Positions 1-12,037 of a DNA stretch of 64,000 nucleotides are shown one piece after another. The translations under genes were made by a program, and so were the position numbers. The DNA is taken from NCBI GenBank assembly GCA_014268975.2, contig CP077096.1:1324501-1388500 (forward strand), read 5' to 3'. The DNA comes from Pseudomonas wayambapalatensis (GTDB lineage Bacteria; Pseudomonadota; Gammaproteobacteria; Pseudomonadales; Pseudomonadaceae). The stretch's first letter is position 1; each line of letters starts with the position of its first letter. The notes beneath the pieces were generated by a model. It searched no databases. It was not told the origin of the DNA and saw only the letters and a program-made list of their open reading frames with translations.

Positions 1-77
1 ACGCCTGGGAAGTGGTCACTTTCGAAGATGCCAGTACGGCACCGATCTCCTACATGCGCCCTGTTGCGGCCGTGTAA
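1..77 (+). CDS. lpxC: LpxC C-terminus (partial)
   Basis: This is the 3' end of a gene that begins before the window. The reading frame starts at base 3 and stops at a TAA at 75-77. The visible tail reads AWEVVTFEDASTAP followed by ISYMRPVAAV, which I recognise as the C-terminus of Pseudomonas UDP-3-O-acyl-N-acetylglucosamine deacetylase. LpxC is the zinc-dependent cytoplasmic enzyme for the committed step of lipid A synthesis. A rho-independent terminator follows 25 bases later. The position upstream of secA is the usual one in Pseudomonas. The call rests on only 24 residues plus this context. Confidence 0.8.
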   Translation, partial: AWEVVTFEDASTAPISYMRPVAAV

Positions 78-102
78 GTTCGAACACTCTCTAGTTCATT
101 GA

Positions 103-126
103 GGCCACCTTCGGGTGGCCTTTTTT
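103..126 (+). terminator. Rho-independent terminator after lpxC
   Basis: A 7-bp stem (ggccacc / ggtggcc) closed by a ttcg tetraloop is followed by six T residues. It lies 25 bases after the lpxC stop codon and ends the cell-division/lipid A transcript that enters from the left. Confidence 0.9.
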
Positions 127-183
127 ATTGGCGCGCCCATGGCAGAGCAGTGTTTGGCACTTTCGGAAATAGCGCCGGGAACT

Positions 184-639
184 TCAGGTCTTGTCGTGGG
201 CGTGTGCAGCAAGCCGCTCCAGCGCGGCCCGCAGTTTTTCGTCACCAATGCCTTGCGCTGTCTCGCGCAGGCTTTGTGCCGCCTGTTGCGACAACTCGGT
301 GGTCTGTGTAGGGCGGGCGGGGGCGCCGACGGGTGGTTGCACCTGGAATCTGATGCGCTGCAGGTTGGCGAAGGCGTCCATGGCGCGCAGCGTGGTCAGC
401 AGGCGCTTCTGCTGGTAGCGCAGACGGGTGGCCCAATGGCCGTCGGTCACCACCAGGAGCAAACAGCCATCGCGCCAGGAGGCCACATGACAGTGTGCCC
501 GGGCAGCGGGCTGCAACTGGCTTTCCAGCAAACGCTGCAGATGCTCGAGGCGCTCGGCCTGGTTGAGCAGCAGGCGCAGCGGCCTGGCCTGGCGCAGCAA
601 GGCGGCGGGTGGCTGGGCGGAAGGGGGTTTGTAGGCCAT
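184..639 (-). CDS. DUF721 domain-containing protein
   Basis: A 151-residue protein of the DUF721 (DciA-like) family, convergent with lpxC. The family core is visible as the HCHVASWRDGCLLLVV stretch followed by SHWATRLRYQQKR-like sequence (here GHWATRLRYQQKR). The start chosen is the ATG giving MAYKPPSAQP. An ATG four codons upstream (651) is possible; neither has a strong ribosome binding site. DUF721 proteins of other bacteria include DciA, a helicase-loading factor, but this short Pseudomonas member between lpxC and secA is of uncertain role. The C-terminal 40 residues are Gln/Ala-rich and probably flexible. E. coli has secM at this position; no SecM-like arrest ORF is present here. Confidence 0.8.
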   Translation of the reverse strand: MAYKPPSAQPPAALLRQARPLRLLLNQAERLEHLQRLLESQLQPAARAHCHVASWRDGCLLLVVTDGHWATRLRYQQKRLLTTLRAMDAFANLQRIRFQVQPPVGAPARPTQTTELSQQAAQSLRETAQGIGDEKLRAALERLAAHAHDKT

Positions 640-988
640 CTGAGTACGCATGAGGTTACAAGATTGGCAGTCTAACAGATGCCACCAGGGCCGTTGCCTG
701 TGCCGGACGCTTTGCCGGCAGCCCGCTGCTGAGGACGGTGCAGCGCGTGTGCGCGCAGGCCTGCGCGCGAGGCGGCCCAACACGTTTCATGTCTGGCTGC
801 CTTGAACTTGGTGAAAATGTCCCTATGTTAGAGAAGCCCCGTTTAAAGCGCTGTGCCAGCATCGTGGAAATCCACCACTTTCCTCACCAACGTTTCCGGG
901 TAGAATGCTCGTTCGCATGCGGCCCAAGGGCTGCACGGGCGACTCACGGGGCCGCCCTCCATCCCTAAGTGTGGAAGATCCTGCCGAT
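640..988. promoter_or_regulatory. Divergent DUF721 / secA intergenic region
   Basis: This 349-base gap holds no supported gene. It carries the promoters for the DUF721 gene (leftward) and secA (rightward). A sigma-70-like candidate for secA is TTGAAC at 802-807 and TATGTT at 824-829 with a 16-base spacer. A second possible -10 is TAGAAT at 901-906. Both are weak matches and are inference only. Confidence 0.4.
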
Positions 989-3724
<2,736 letters not shown>

Positions 3725-3749
3725 TTCGATCCGTCACCTGACATCTACA

Positions 3750-3850
3750 GGGCCGCTTGACGGCCCATCGCGGCACAAGGCCGCTCCTGCAGGCATCGCA
3801 CAGAACCTGTAGGAGCGGCCTTGTGCCGCGATGGGGCGCAAAGCGGCCCC
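3750..3850. repeat. Inverted REP pair between secA and argJ
   Basis: Two long arms (3750-3793 and 3806-3850) are near-perfect inverted copies of each other. Each contains the core atcgcggcacaaggccgctcc followed by (t)(g/a)cagg, in two parts of fewer than 20 bases each. This is the layout of a Pseudomonas REP pair (REPIN). It sits just after the secA stop and could fold into a stable hairpin in the transcript, so it may also act as terminator or RNA stabiliser. Confidence 0.85.
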
Positions 3851-3887
3851 GCTTTTCGCAAACCATTCATTTTCTAGGAGCGCTTCA

Positions 3888-5105
3888 ATGGCTGTCGGTC
3901 TCGGTCCCCTGCCTACCCTGCACCCGGTTCCCGGTTTCGAACTCGGCATCGCTTCGGCGGGCATCAAGCGCCCTGGGCGCAAGGACGTGGTGGTGATGCG
4001 CTGCGCCGAAGGCTCCAGCGTTGCTGGCGTGTTCACCCTCAACGCCTTCTGCGCCGCTCCCGTGATCCTCTCCAAGCAGCGCGTGCAGGGGACCGTGCGC
4101 TACCTGCTGACCAACACCGGTAATGCCAACGCTGGTACCGGTGCGCCGGGCCTGGCCGCCGCCGAGCGCACCTGCGCCAAGCTGGCCGAGCTGACGGGCG
4201 TGCCTGCCGAGTCCGTGCTGCCATTCTCCACCGGCGTGATCGGCGAGCCGCTGCCGGTCGAGAAGATCGAAGGTGCGCTGCAGGCTGCGCTGGACAACCT
4301 TTCGGAAAACCACTGGGCCGAAGCCGCTACTGGCATCATGACCACCGACACCCTGCCCAAGGGTGCCAGCCGCCAGTTCCAGCACGACGGCGTCACCGTC
4401 ACCGTCACCGGTATCAGCAAGGGTGCGGGCATGATCCGTCCGAACATGGCCACCATGCTCGGCTACATCGCCACCGACGCCAAGGTCGCCCCGGCTGTGC
4501 TCAAGGACCTGATGCTCGACGGCGCCAACAAGTCGTTCAACCGCATCACCATCGACGGCGACACTTCGACCAACGACTGCTGCATGCTGATCGCCACCGG
4601 CAAGGCCAACCTGCCGGAGGTGACCGAAGCGAGCGGCGCGCTGTTCGAGGCGCTGAAGAAGGCCGTGTTCGAGGTGTGCATGGAAGTGGCCCAGGCCATC
4701 GTCCGTGACGGCGAAGGCGCGACCAAGTTCGTCACCGTGCAGGTCAACGGTGGTGGTAATCACCAGGAATGCCTGGACGTCGGCTATGCCGTCGCTCATT
4801 CGCCGCTGATCAAGACTGCGCTGTTCGCCTCCGATCCCAACTGGGGCCGCATCCTGGCCGCTGTCGGCCGTGCAGGCGTGCCGGAGCTGGACGTCAGCCT
4901 GATCGATGTGTACCTGGACAGCGTGTGCATCGCCAGCAAGGGCGGTCGCAGCCCGAGCTACACCGAAGAGCAAGGCTCGGCGGTGATGGCCCAGGAAGAG
5001 ATCACCATCCGTATCGAGCTGGGTCGCGGCCAGTGCAGCGAAACCATCTGGACCACCGACCTGTCCCACGAGTACGTGAAGATCAACGCTGAGTACCGTA
5101 CCTGA
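3888..5105 (+). CDS. argJ: Bifunctional ornithine acetyltransferase / N-acetylglutamate synthase ArgJ
   Basis: A 405-residue ArgJ that recycles acetyl groups in arginine synthesis by moving acetate from N-acetylornithine to glutamate. The self-cleavage site is visible as [16 protein letters not shown] near residues 178-192. Cleavage before Thr189 would create the alpha and beta chains and expose the nucleophile. The N-terminus [16 protein letters not shown] fits the family, and TAGGAG at 3875-3880 is a good ribosome binding site for the ATG at 3888. An upstream ATG at 3831 lies within the REP element and is rejected. Proteobacterial ArgJ of this type is usually bifunctional; that part is family knowledge. 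Confidence 0.96.
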   Translation: MAVGLGPLPTLHPVPGFELGIASAGIKRPGRKDVVVMRCAEGSSVAGVFTLNAFCAAPVILSKQRVQGTVRYLLTNTGNANAGTGAPGLAAAERTCAKLAELTGVPAESVLPFSTGVIGEPLPVEKIEGALQAALDNLSENHWAEAATGIMTTDTLPKGASRQFQHDGVTVTVTGISKGAGMIRPNMATMLGYIATDAKVAPAVLKDLMLDGANKSFNRITIDGDTSTNDCCMLIATGKANLPEVTEASGALFEALKKAVFEVCMEVAQAIVRDGEGATKFVTVQVNGGGNHQECLDVGYAVAHSPLIKTALFASDPNWGRILAAVGRAGVPELDVSLIDVYLDSVCIASKGGRSPSYTEEQGSAVMAQEEITIRIELGRGQCSETIWTTDLSHEYVKINAEYRT

Positions 5106-5112
5106 TCCACCC

Positions 5113-5182
5113 AAGGCCGCTCCCACACGCTCGCAGGCCTGTGGGAGCGGCCTTGTGCCGCGATGGGCTGCGCAGCAGCCCC
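5113..5182. repeat. REP palindrome between argJ and GST gene
   Basis: An imperfect palindrome (ggccgctcccacac ... gtgggagcggcc, 5115-5152) continues into ttgtgccgcgatggg, which repeats the arm of the REP pair at 3750-3850. It is followed by a small hairpin, gggctgcgcagcagccc. It lies directly after the argJ stop. Confidence 0.75.
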
Positions 5183-5210
5183 GAATCCCAAGATTTAACG
5201 GAGCCGAACC

Positions 5211-5843
5211 ATGAGCTATCACCTGATCATCGGCGACAAGCTGTATTCCTCCTGGTCGCTGCGCGGTGCCCTGGCCCTGGAGCTGGCAGGCGTCGGTTAT
5301 GACGAGACACTGATCAAGCTCAACCAGCCCGATACTCGCAAGCGCCTCCTCGAATTCTCGGCCACCGGCAAGGTGCCGCTGCTCAAGACCGAGCACGGTG
5401 TGATCGCCGACTCCCTGGCCATTGCCGAATACCTCAACGAACAGCATCCCGAGGCGCAGCTGTGGCCGGCGGATGTCGCTGCGCGTGCCCAGGCGCGATC
5501 GGCTTGTGCGCAGATGCACAGCGGTTTCTTCGCCTTGCGTGGTGCGATGCCGTTCGATCTGTCGCGCGACCAGGCCCTGGACAGCGTGCCGCTCGAAGTG
5601 CAGGTCGATATCGATCGCATCGTCGCCTTGTGGGCGGAGTGCCGTCTGATGGCCAAGGACGGCGGCCCGTTCCTGTTCGGACGACCCACACTGGCCGATG
5701 CCTTCTTCGCCCCGGTGGCAGTGCGTTTGCGTACCTATCGTGTGCAAGTGCCTGCGGATGCCGCGGCCTACATCGAAACGATCTACAACTGGCAAGCCTT
5801 CCAGGCTTGGCAGAAGGCGGGCCTGCTGGAGCGTAAAGGGTGA
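5211..5843 (+). CDS. Glutathione S-transferase family protein
   Basis: A 210-residue soluble GST. The N-terminal thioredoxin-fold domain (about residues 1-80) shows YSSWSLRGALAL, with the serine-rich turn where these enzymes place the residue activating glutathione. It also shows GKVPLL and ADSLAIAEYL, the cis-Pro and glutathione gamma-glutamyl contact segments. The C-terminal all-helical domain carries the GRPTLADAFFAPV cap motif. The stop overlaps the next start by four bases (GTGA), so it is probably translationally coupled to the Nudix gene. An ACGGAG ribosome binding site precedes the ATG. The substrate is unknown. Confidence 0.88.
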   Translation: MSYHLIIGDKLYSSWSLRGALALELAGVGYDETLIKLNQPDTRKRLLEFSATGKVPLLKTEHGVIADSLAIAEYLNEQHPEAQLWPADVAARAQARSACAQMHSGFFALRGAMPFDLSRDQALDSVPLEVQVDIDRIVALWAECRLMAKDGGPFLFGRPTLADAFFAPVAVRLRTYRVQVPADAAAYIETIYNWQAFQAWQKAGLLERKG

Positions 5844-6784
5844 AGCGGATTCATGTAGTTGCAGCGGTCATTCGCGGCGCCGACGGGCGCATCCTGATCG
5901 CACGTCGCGCCGACACCCAGCACCAGGGCGGCCTGTGGGAGTTCCCCGGCGGCAAGGTGGAAGAGGGCGAGGGCGTCGAGGCCGCGCTGGCCCGTGAGCT
6001 GCACGAGGAGTTGGGTATCGCCGTCAGCGCCTCTCGGCCGCTGATCAAGGTCAGCCATGACTACCCGGACAAGCAGGTGCTGCTGGACGTGCGTGAGGTG
6101 TCGGCCTTCAGCGGCGAGCCCCACGGCGCCGAGGGCCAGCCATTGGCGTGGGTTGCGCCGCGAGATCTGGAGCAGTATGCGTTTCCCGAGGCCAACAAAC
6201 CGATCGTGGCGGCTACGCGCCTGCCGGACCAGTACCTGATCACCCCGGATGGGCTCGATACCCCCGTGTTGCTGCGGGGCATCCAGCAGGCAGTGGCCTC
6301 GGGTATCAGGCTGATCCAGTTGCGTGCGCCAGACATGTACGACCCCAAGTACCGCGATGTGGCGGTGGATGCGGTCGGCCTCTGTGCGGGCAAGGCCCTG
6401 CTCATGCTCAAGGGGCCACTGGAGTGGCTGGGTGACTTCCCGTCCGCGGGTTGGCACCTGACGGCGGCGCAATTGCGCAAGTACGCTGCCAAGGGGCGAC
6501 CGTTTCCGCAGAGTCGCTGGCTGGCGGCGTCCTGCCATGGCGCCGAGGAACTGGAGCTGGCACGGCAGATGGGCGTGGATTTTGTCACCCTGTCGCCAGT
6601 GCAGCCGACCCAGACCCACCCCGAGGCCACGCCGATGGGCTGGGAGGAGGCGCAGCGGTTGATCGCAGGCTTCAACCAGCCGGTGTTCCTGCTGGGCGGG
6701 GTCGGGCCGGGTGAGCGTGAGCGTGCCTGGGAGGCTGGCGCGCAAGGTGTTGCAGGGATTCGGGCGTTCTGGCCCGAAGTCTGA
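5840..6784 (+). CDS. Nudix hydrolase fused to ThiE/TenI-like domain (MutT family)
   Basis: A 314-residue two-domain protein with a GTG start that overlaps the GST stop. Residues 1-130 form a Nudix domain with a complete box: GGKVEEGE, seven residues, then RELHEELGI. It also has the MutT-type start of a short strand followed by RGADGRILIARR, suggesting 8-oxo-dGTP or similar nucleotide sanitation. Residues about 135-314 resemble a thiamine-phosphate synthase/TenI barrel (LIQLRAP, LTAAQL, SCHGAEELELA, VTLSPVQPT, FLLGGVGP). The thiamine-phosphate synthase activity itself is doubtful because several phosphate-binding glycines are altered. This fusion is known in Pseudomonas and related genera. Confidence 0.88.
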   Translation: MKRIHVVAAVIRGADGRILIARRADTQHQGGLWEFPGGKVEEGEGVEAALARELHEELGIAVSASRPLIKVSHDYPDKQVLLDVREVSAFSGEPHGAEGQPLAWVAPRDLEQYAFPEANKPIVAATRLPDQYLITPDGLDTPVLLRGIQQAVASGIRLIQLRAPDMYDPKYRDVAVDAVGLCAGKALLMLKGPLEWLGDFPSAGWHLTAAQLRKYAAKGRPFPQSRWLAASCHGAEELELARQMGVDFVTLSPVQPTQTHPEATPMGWEEAQRLIAGFNQPVFLLGGVGPGERERAWEAGAQGVAGIRAFWPEV

Positions 6785-6790
6785 ATATCT

Positions 6791-6809
6791 GGGGCCGCTT
6801 TGCGGCCCC
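6791..6809. terminator. Terminator-like hairpin between convergent genes
   Basis: An 8-bp GC stem (ggggccgc / gcggcccc) with a ttt loop sits between the Nudix and adenosyltransferase genes, which converge. There is no long T tract on either side, so it may only slow polymerase or block 3' decay. Confidence 0.6.
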
Positions 6810-6816
6810 GATAATT

Positions 6817-7383
6817 TCAGCCCTGCGGTTTCTCGGCAGGCTGCCACAGCACCTCGGCTATCCCCTGGCGTCGCCCGATGATCCGCGATGCGACAAACAG
6901 CAGGTCCGACAGCCGGTTGATGTAGGCCAACCCCACCCCTTCAAGCGGTTCGATGGCATTCAACTGCTGGCAGCGCCGCTCCGCCCCCCGCGCCTGGGCG
7001 CGGCACACATGGGCCTGGGCCACCAGTGCCGAGCCGCTGGGCAGAATGAAATTCTTCAGCGGCCCTAGCTCCTCGTTCCACCTATCGATGGCCGCTTCCA
7101 GGCGTTGTACTTCCGCCTGGTCCAGCGCCTGGTAGCTGGGCATCGCCAGCTCGCCGCCGAGGTCGAACAGACGATGCTGACAAGGCGCCAGCACCTCGCT
7201 CAGTTCATCCAGGCCGTGCTCGGCCAGCCCCGCGAGCAGCACGCCCAACTGGCTGTTGAGCATGTCCACCTCGCCGATGGCTTCGATGCGCGGATGATCC
7301 TTGGGGACGCGGCGACCGTCGCCAAGGCCGGTCTCGCCCTTGTCGCCGGTGCGGGTGTAGATCTTCGACAGGCGATAGCCCAT
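6817..7383 (-). CDS. Cob(I)alamin adenosyltransferase, PduO type
   Basis: A 188-residue ATP:cob(I)alamin adenosyltransferase, which adds the 5'-deoxyadenosyl group to reduced cobalamin. The N-terminal phosphate-binding loop KIYTRTGDKGETGLGDGRR is characteristic of the PduO/EutT-like trimeric class, as are the FDLGGELA helix and the RAQARGAERR active-site helix. The length is normal. Its ATG is one base downstream of the sensor-kinase stop, so the two genes are almost certainly co-transcribed. The functional link between them is unknown. Confidence 0.93.
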   Translation of the reverse strand: MGYRLSKIYTRTGDKGETGLGDGRRVPKDHPRIEAIGEVDMLNSQLGVLLAGLAEHGLDELSEVLAPCQHRLFDLGGELAMPSYQALDQAEVQRLEAAIDRWNEELGPLKNFILPSGSALVAQAHVCRAQARGAERRCQQLNAIEPLEGVGLAYINRLSDLLFVASRIIGRRQGIAEVLWQPAEKPQG

Positions 7384-7384
7384 G

Positions 7385-9415
7385 TCATGCCTCCGTCTTG
7401 GCCGAGGGCATGGCCCCCAGCGGGCTCAAGGGCAGGCGCAGGGTGAAGCAGGTGCCCTGGCCTGGGGTGGAATGCACCTCCATCTGCCCTTTGTGGTTGT
7501 TGGTGATGATGAAGTACGAGACCGAAAGGCCCAGGCCGGTGCCCTGGCCAATCTCCTTGGTGGTGAAGAACGGCTCGAAGGTGCGCTTGCGCACCGATTC
7601 GGGCATGCCGATGCCGTTGTCTTCCACCTGGATTTCGGCCCACGGCGGATTGAGGCGAGTGCGCAGGGTGATGCGACCGGGTTCGCTGGGTGCCGGGCGC
7701 TGATGGATGGCCTGGGCCGCGTTCTTCAGCAGGTTGAGCAGCACTTGTTCCAGCTCGTTGGCGGTGCAGGGCACGGGGCCGAGTTCGGGGTCGAACTGGC
7801 GGACGATGGCCTGGCCCTTGAAGTCGAAGCCCTCCGTCAGGTCGAAGTCGTTGCCGGCGATTTCCACCGCCTGGTCGATCAAGGCGGGCAGGTTGCAAGG
7901 CGCCAGTTGGCGGTTGCTGCGGCGGCTGAAACTGAGCATGTGGGTGACGATCTTCGCGGCCCGCGCGCCGGCTTGCTGGATGCCGTCGAGCAGTTGCGGC
8001 ACTTCGCGGCTGTCCAGGTAGCGGTTGATGCTGGCCAGGTCGATGCCCAGTTCCTCGGCCTGTTCCTGATTGCGCGGTAGTTCCGGCGACAGGCGTCGAC
8101 GAATGTTCTGCACGTTGTGCAGGATCGCGCCCAGCGGGTTGTTGATCTCGTGGGCCATGCCTGCCGCCAGCCCGCCGACCGAGAGCATCTTTTCCGACTG
8201 CACCATCATTTCTTCCAGCGACAGGCGCTGGGTGATGTCGTCGATGCGGATCACCACCCCGCGCCCGCCGCCGCCGGTCAGCGGGTAGAACGTGAGCGCG
8301 TAGTGGCGTGGCTCGTCGTCCTTGGGCCAAGTGACCCGCTCGACCTTCGCTACCCGGTGTTTTTCCACCGTCTCCTTGAGCTGTGGCAGGAATGGCTTGA
8401 GTGGCTCGAAAGCGATGAAGATGGGTTGGTTCAGCGCCTCGTCCAGCGGCGTTCCGGAAAGTACGGTGGCTTCCTGGTTCCATTGCGTGACGTAGAGCTG
8501 CTCGTCGAGGGCGATGAGTGCCGAAGGCATGGAGTCGATGATGCTGTTCAGGTAATTCTGGAAGCCTGTCAGCTTTTTCTCGATCTTGCTGCGTACCTGG
8601 ACTTCCAGCTCCAGCTTGCGGTTGGTGTGGCGGGTCTCCTCGGCCAGGCCCTGGGCCTGGTCGAAGGCCGACTGGAACTCGTCGCGGGCACGCTTGAGCT
8701 GGTCTTCGCGCGCTTCGATACGCGACAGCATGGTGTTGAACGCCTCGGCAAGGCTGCCGATTTCGTCGTCGTTGCCACGTTGCGCACGCAGGGCGTAGCT
8801 CTCCTCGCGGGTCACCTGGCGCGAGAGCTCCTCGAGGCGGTTGATCGGCTGGGTGATCAGGCGCTTGATCTGGCGGGCGATGATCAGCCACAGCAGAATG
8901 CTGAACACCAGGATCGCCAGGCTGGCAGACAGGGTGCCGGTATAGAACGCGACCGGCAATTCGCTGCTGGCCACCAGCAGCAGGTGCGCGGGCGGGCTGC
9001 CTGGACGGGGCAGGGCGATCAGCTGGGTGCTGCGAAACTCGGTGAGGCGCCAGCCGTCGATGTTGCGGAAGCGCTTGGGCATGCTCAGTGGCTGGCCATG
9101 TTGTAGTTGGGCCAGCAGGCGCCCGTCGCCGGCATACACGGCGGCGGCGCGCAGCGGTGAATAGCTGTCGAGCTCCTTGAGCAAGGCACTGGCGGTTTCC
9201 GGGGTGTCGCTGGCGCGCGCGGAAAGCTGCGGGTTGGCGACCAATCGGCCGATGGTCTGCAGCGCCTGGGGAGCCATGCTCTCCTGGGTGATCCAGTAGG
9301 CGGCGCTGATGAAGGCCAGGTTGGCCACCAGCAGGATGGTGACCAGCAGCACCAGCAGGGCGGCCAGCAGTTTTTGCCCGACCGGGAGGTTTTCCAGGCG
9401 TTGGCGCAGGGTCAT
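7385..9415 (-). CDS. Orphan membrane sensor histidine kinase (HAMP-PAS-HisKA)
   Basis: A 676-residue sensor kinase in the inner membrane. Order of parts: TM1 near residues 17-40; a periplasmic sensor of about 120 residues; TM2 near 165-190; a HAMP linker (PINRLEELS); a coiled coil; a PAS domain near 285-400; HisKA with the phospho-acceptor in MAHEINNPLGA; and HATPase_c with N, G1 (DNGIGMP), F and G2 (GTGLGLSVS) boxes. The kinase core is of the NtrB-like subgroup (HEINNPL). No response regulator is adjacent, so its partner is unknown. It follows the panE-like gene on the same strand after a 36-base gap. Confidence 0.92.
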   Translation of the reverse strand: MTLRQRLENLPVGQKLLAALLVLLVTILLVANLAFISAAYWITQESMAPQALQTIGRLVANPQLSARASDTPETASALLKELDSYSPLRAAAVYAGDGRLLAQLQHGQPLSMPKRFRNIDGWRLTEFRSTQLIALPRPGSPPAHLLLVASSELPVAFYTGTLSASLAILVFSILLWLIIARQIKRLITQPINRLEELSRQVTREESYALRAQRGNDDEIGSLAEAFNTMLSRIEAREDQLKRARDEFQSAFDQAQGLAEETRHTNRKLELEVQVRSKIEKKLTGFQNYLNSIIDSMPSALIALDEQLYVTQWNQEATVLSGTPLDEALNQPIFIAFEPLKPFLPQLKETVEKHRVAKVERVTWPKDDEPRHYALTFYPLTGGGGRGVVIRIDDITQRLSLEEMMVQSEKMLSVGGLAAGMAHEINNPLGAILHNVQNIRRRLSPELPRNQEQAEELGIDLASINRYLDSREVPQLLDGIQQAGARAAKIVTHMLSFSRRSNRQLAPCNLPALIDQAVEIAGNDFDLTEGFDFKGQAIVRQFDPELGPVPCTANELEQVLLNLLKNAAQAIHQRPAPSEPGRITLRTRLNPPWAEIQVEDNGIGMPESVRKRTFEPFFTTKEIGQGTGLGLSVSYFIITNNHKGQMEVHSTPGQGTCFTLRLPLSPLGAMPSAKTEA

Positions 9416-9451
9416 GGGCGAGGTGATGTCCGTGTCGGTGGGTGGGCAGCG

Positions 9452-10458
<1,007 letters not shown>

Positions 10459-10470
10459 TGGAGAACAACC

Positions 10471-10956
10471 ATGCCTTCGTTCGACGTGGTATCGGAACTG
10501 GACAAGCACGAAGTGCAGAACGCGGTCGAAAACGCCATCAAGGAGCTAGATCGCCGCTACGACCTCAAGGGCAAGGGCAGCTTCGAGTTCAAGGACAAGG
10601 AGCAGACCGTGATGCTCACTGCCGAAGCCGAATTCCAGCTCGAGGCGATGATCGAAATCCTGCGCCTGGCGCTGGTCAAGCGCAAGATCGACGTCAAGTG
10701 CCTGGAAACCAAGGATCCCTATGCTTCCGGCAAGGAAATGAAACAGGAAGCCAAGTTCCGCGAGGGCATCGACAAGGAGCTGGCGAAGAAGATCGTCGCC
10801 CACATCAAGGATGCCAAGCTCAAGGTCCAGGCCGCCATTCAGGGCGAACAGGTGCGGGTCACCGGCAAGAAGCGCGATGACCTGCAGGAAGCCATCGCGG
10901 CCCTGCGCGCCAAGGAATTTGACATGCCGCTGCAGTTCAACAACTTCCGCGACTGA
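10471..10956 (+). CDS. yajQ: YajQ family nucleotide-binding protein (DUF520)
   Basis: A 161-residue YajQ/DUF520 protein, highly conserved along its whole length ([38 protein letters not shown]). Relatives in Xanthomonas and P. aeruginosa bind cyclic di-GMP and act with transcription factors; this is family knowledge. A GGAGA ribosome binding site precedes the ATG. It is followed by an mscS gene on the same strand after a gap of 113 bases. Confidence 0.96.
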   Translation: MPSFDVVSELDKHEVQNAVENAIKELDRRYDLKGKGSFEFKDKEQTVMLTAEAEFQLEAMIEILRLALVKRKIDVKCLETKDPYASGKEMKQEAKFREGIDKELAKKIVAHIKDAKLKVQAAIQGEQVRVTGKKRDDLQEAIAALRAKEFDMPLQFNNFRD

Positions 10957-11069
10957 TTCTGCGGGGCAGGAACCTTGATGGCACACCAATGTCCATCGCT
11001 TCCTGCGACCGCTGAATGTCCGGCGGTCTGCTTTACTGTGCACGTGTCGTTCGACATCAGGAGATGAAC

Positions 11070-11912
11070 ATGGATTTGAACGCTGAAGTCGATCAACTGG
11101 TACGCCAGTCCGAGACTTGGATTCCCTTGATCATGGCGTACGGCAGTCGTTTGTTGCTGGCGCTGCTGACCCTGGCGATCGGCTGGTGGATCACCAACAA
11201 GATCAGTGATCGATTGGCCAGGCTCGTCGGCTTGCGGGTAGCTGACCCGGCGTTGCAGGGTTTCATCCGCACGCTATCCAACATCGTGCTCAAGGTGATG
11301 CTGGCGATCAGCGTGGCGTCGATGATCGGCATCGAAACCACCTCGTTCGTCGCGGCCATGGGTGGTGCCGTGCTGGCCATCGGCCTGGCCTTGCAGGGCA
11401 GCCTGGCAAACTTTGCCGGTGGCGTGCTGATCCTGCTGTTCCGCCCGTTCCGCATCGGCGACTGGATCGAGGCCCAGGGTGTGAGCGGCACCGTCGACAG
11501 CATCCAGATCTTCCACACCGTGCTGCGTAGCGGTGATAACAAGACGGTCATTCTGCCTAACGGCACCTTGTCCAACGGCATCATCGTCAACACCAACCGC
11601 CAGCCGACGCGCAAGGTCGTGTTCGACGTGGGCGTGGACTACGAGGCCGACCTGCAGAAGGCGCGCAACGTGCTGCTGGAGCTGGCGCAGGATCCTCGGG
11701 TGCTGCCCGACCCAGCGCCTCAGGCGGTGGTTGCAACGCTTGGTGACAGTTCGATCACCGTGTCGCTGCGCCTGTGGACCAAGACTGCCGACTACTGGGA
11801 CGTGATGTTCATGCTCAATGAGCAGGCGCGGGATCGCCTGAAGGCCGAGGGGATCGACATTCCCTTCCCGCAGCGGGTGATTCGCGTGGTGCAGGAGACT
11901 GCCGCGCAGTAA
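11070..11912 (+). CDS. mscS: Small-conductance mechanosensitive channel MscS
   Basis: A 280-residue MscS-type channel that releases solutes on hypo-osmotic shock. Three membrane segments occur in the first 120 residues. TM3 has the Gly/Ala pore pattern GAVLAIGLALQGSLANFAGG. It is followed by the beta domain (FRPFRIGDWIE, LPNGTLSNG) and the alpha-beta C-terminal domain. I chose the ATG at 11070 (MDLNAEVDQ) because CAGGAG ends six bases before it. The ATG two codons earlier is too close to that site. A strong terminator follows the stop. Confidence 0.95.
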   Translation: MDLNAEVDQLVRQSETWIPLIMAYGSRLLLALLTLAIGWWITNKISDRLARLVGLRVADPALQGFIRTLSNIVLKVMLAISVASMIGIETTSFVAAMGGAVLAIGLALQGSLANFAGGVLILLFRPFRIGDWIEAQGVSGTVDSIQIFHTVLRSGDNKTVILPNGTLSNGIIVNTNRQPTRKVVFDVGVDYEADLQKARNVLLELAQDPRVLPDPAPQAVVATLGDSSITVSLRLWTKTADYWDVMFMLNEQARDRLKAEGIDIPFPQRVIRVVQETAAQ

Positions 11913-11927
11913 CCTGCACTGCAAAAC

Positions 11928-11956
11928 AGGGCCCCTACAGGGGCCCTTGTTTTTTA
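11928..11956 (+). terminator. Rho-independent terminator after mscS
   Basis: A stem formed by agggcccc and ggggccct with a short tac-a loop is followed by ttgtttttt. It ends the yajQ-mscS transcript. Confidence 0.9.
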
Positions 11957-12037
11957 CGCCTTACACTTGTTCACAGCCAAAGCCGACGATCTCTGGCATA
12001 TAGCCTGACCCCTCCTGTCTGCACCCGAAACGCCATC

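Noticed and set aside
78..988. secM-type arrest ORF between lpxC and secA
   Set aside because: No frame upstream of secA on the plus strand has a signal peptide or an arrest-like C-terminus; the region holds a DUF721 gene on the minus strand.
3885..5795. 636-codon minus-strand frame spanning argJ, a REP element and the GST gene
   Set aside because: Runs through two well-supported genes and an intergenic REP; composition is that of a codon-position shadow.
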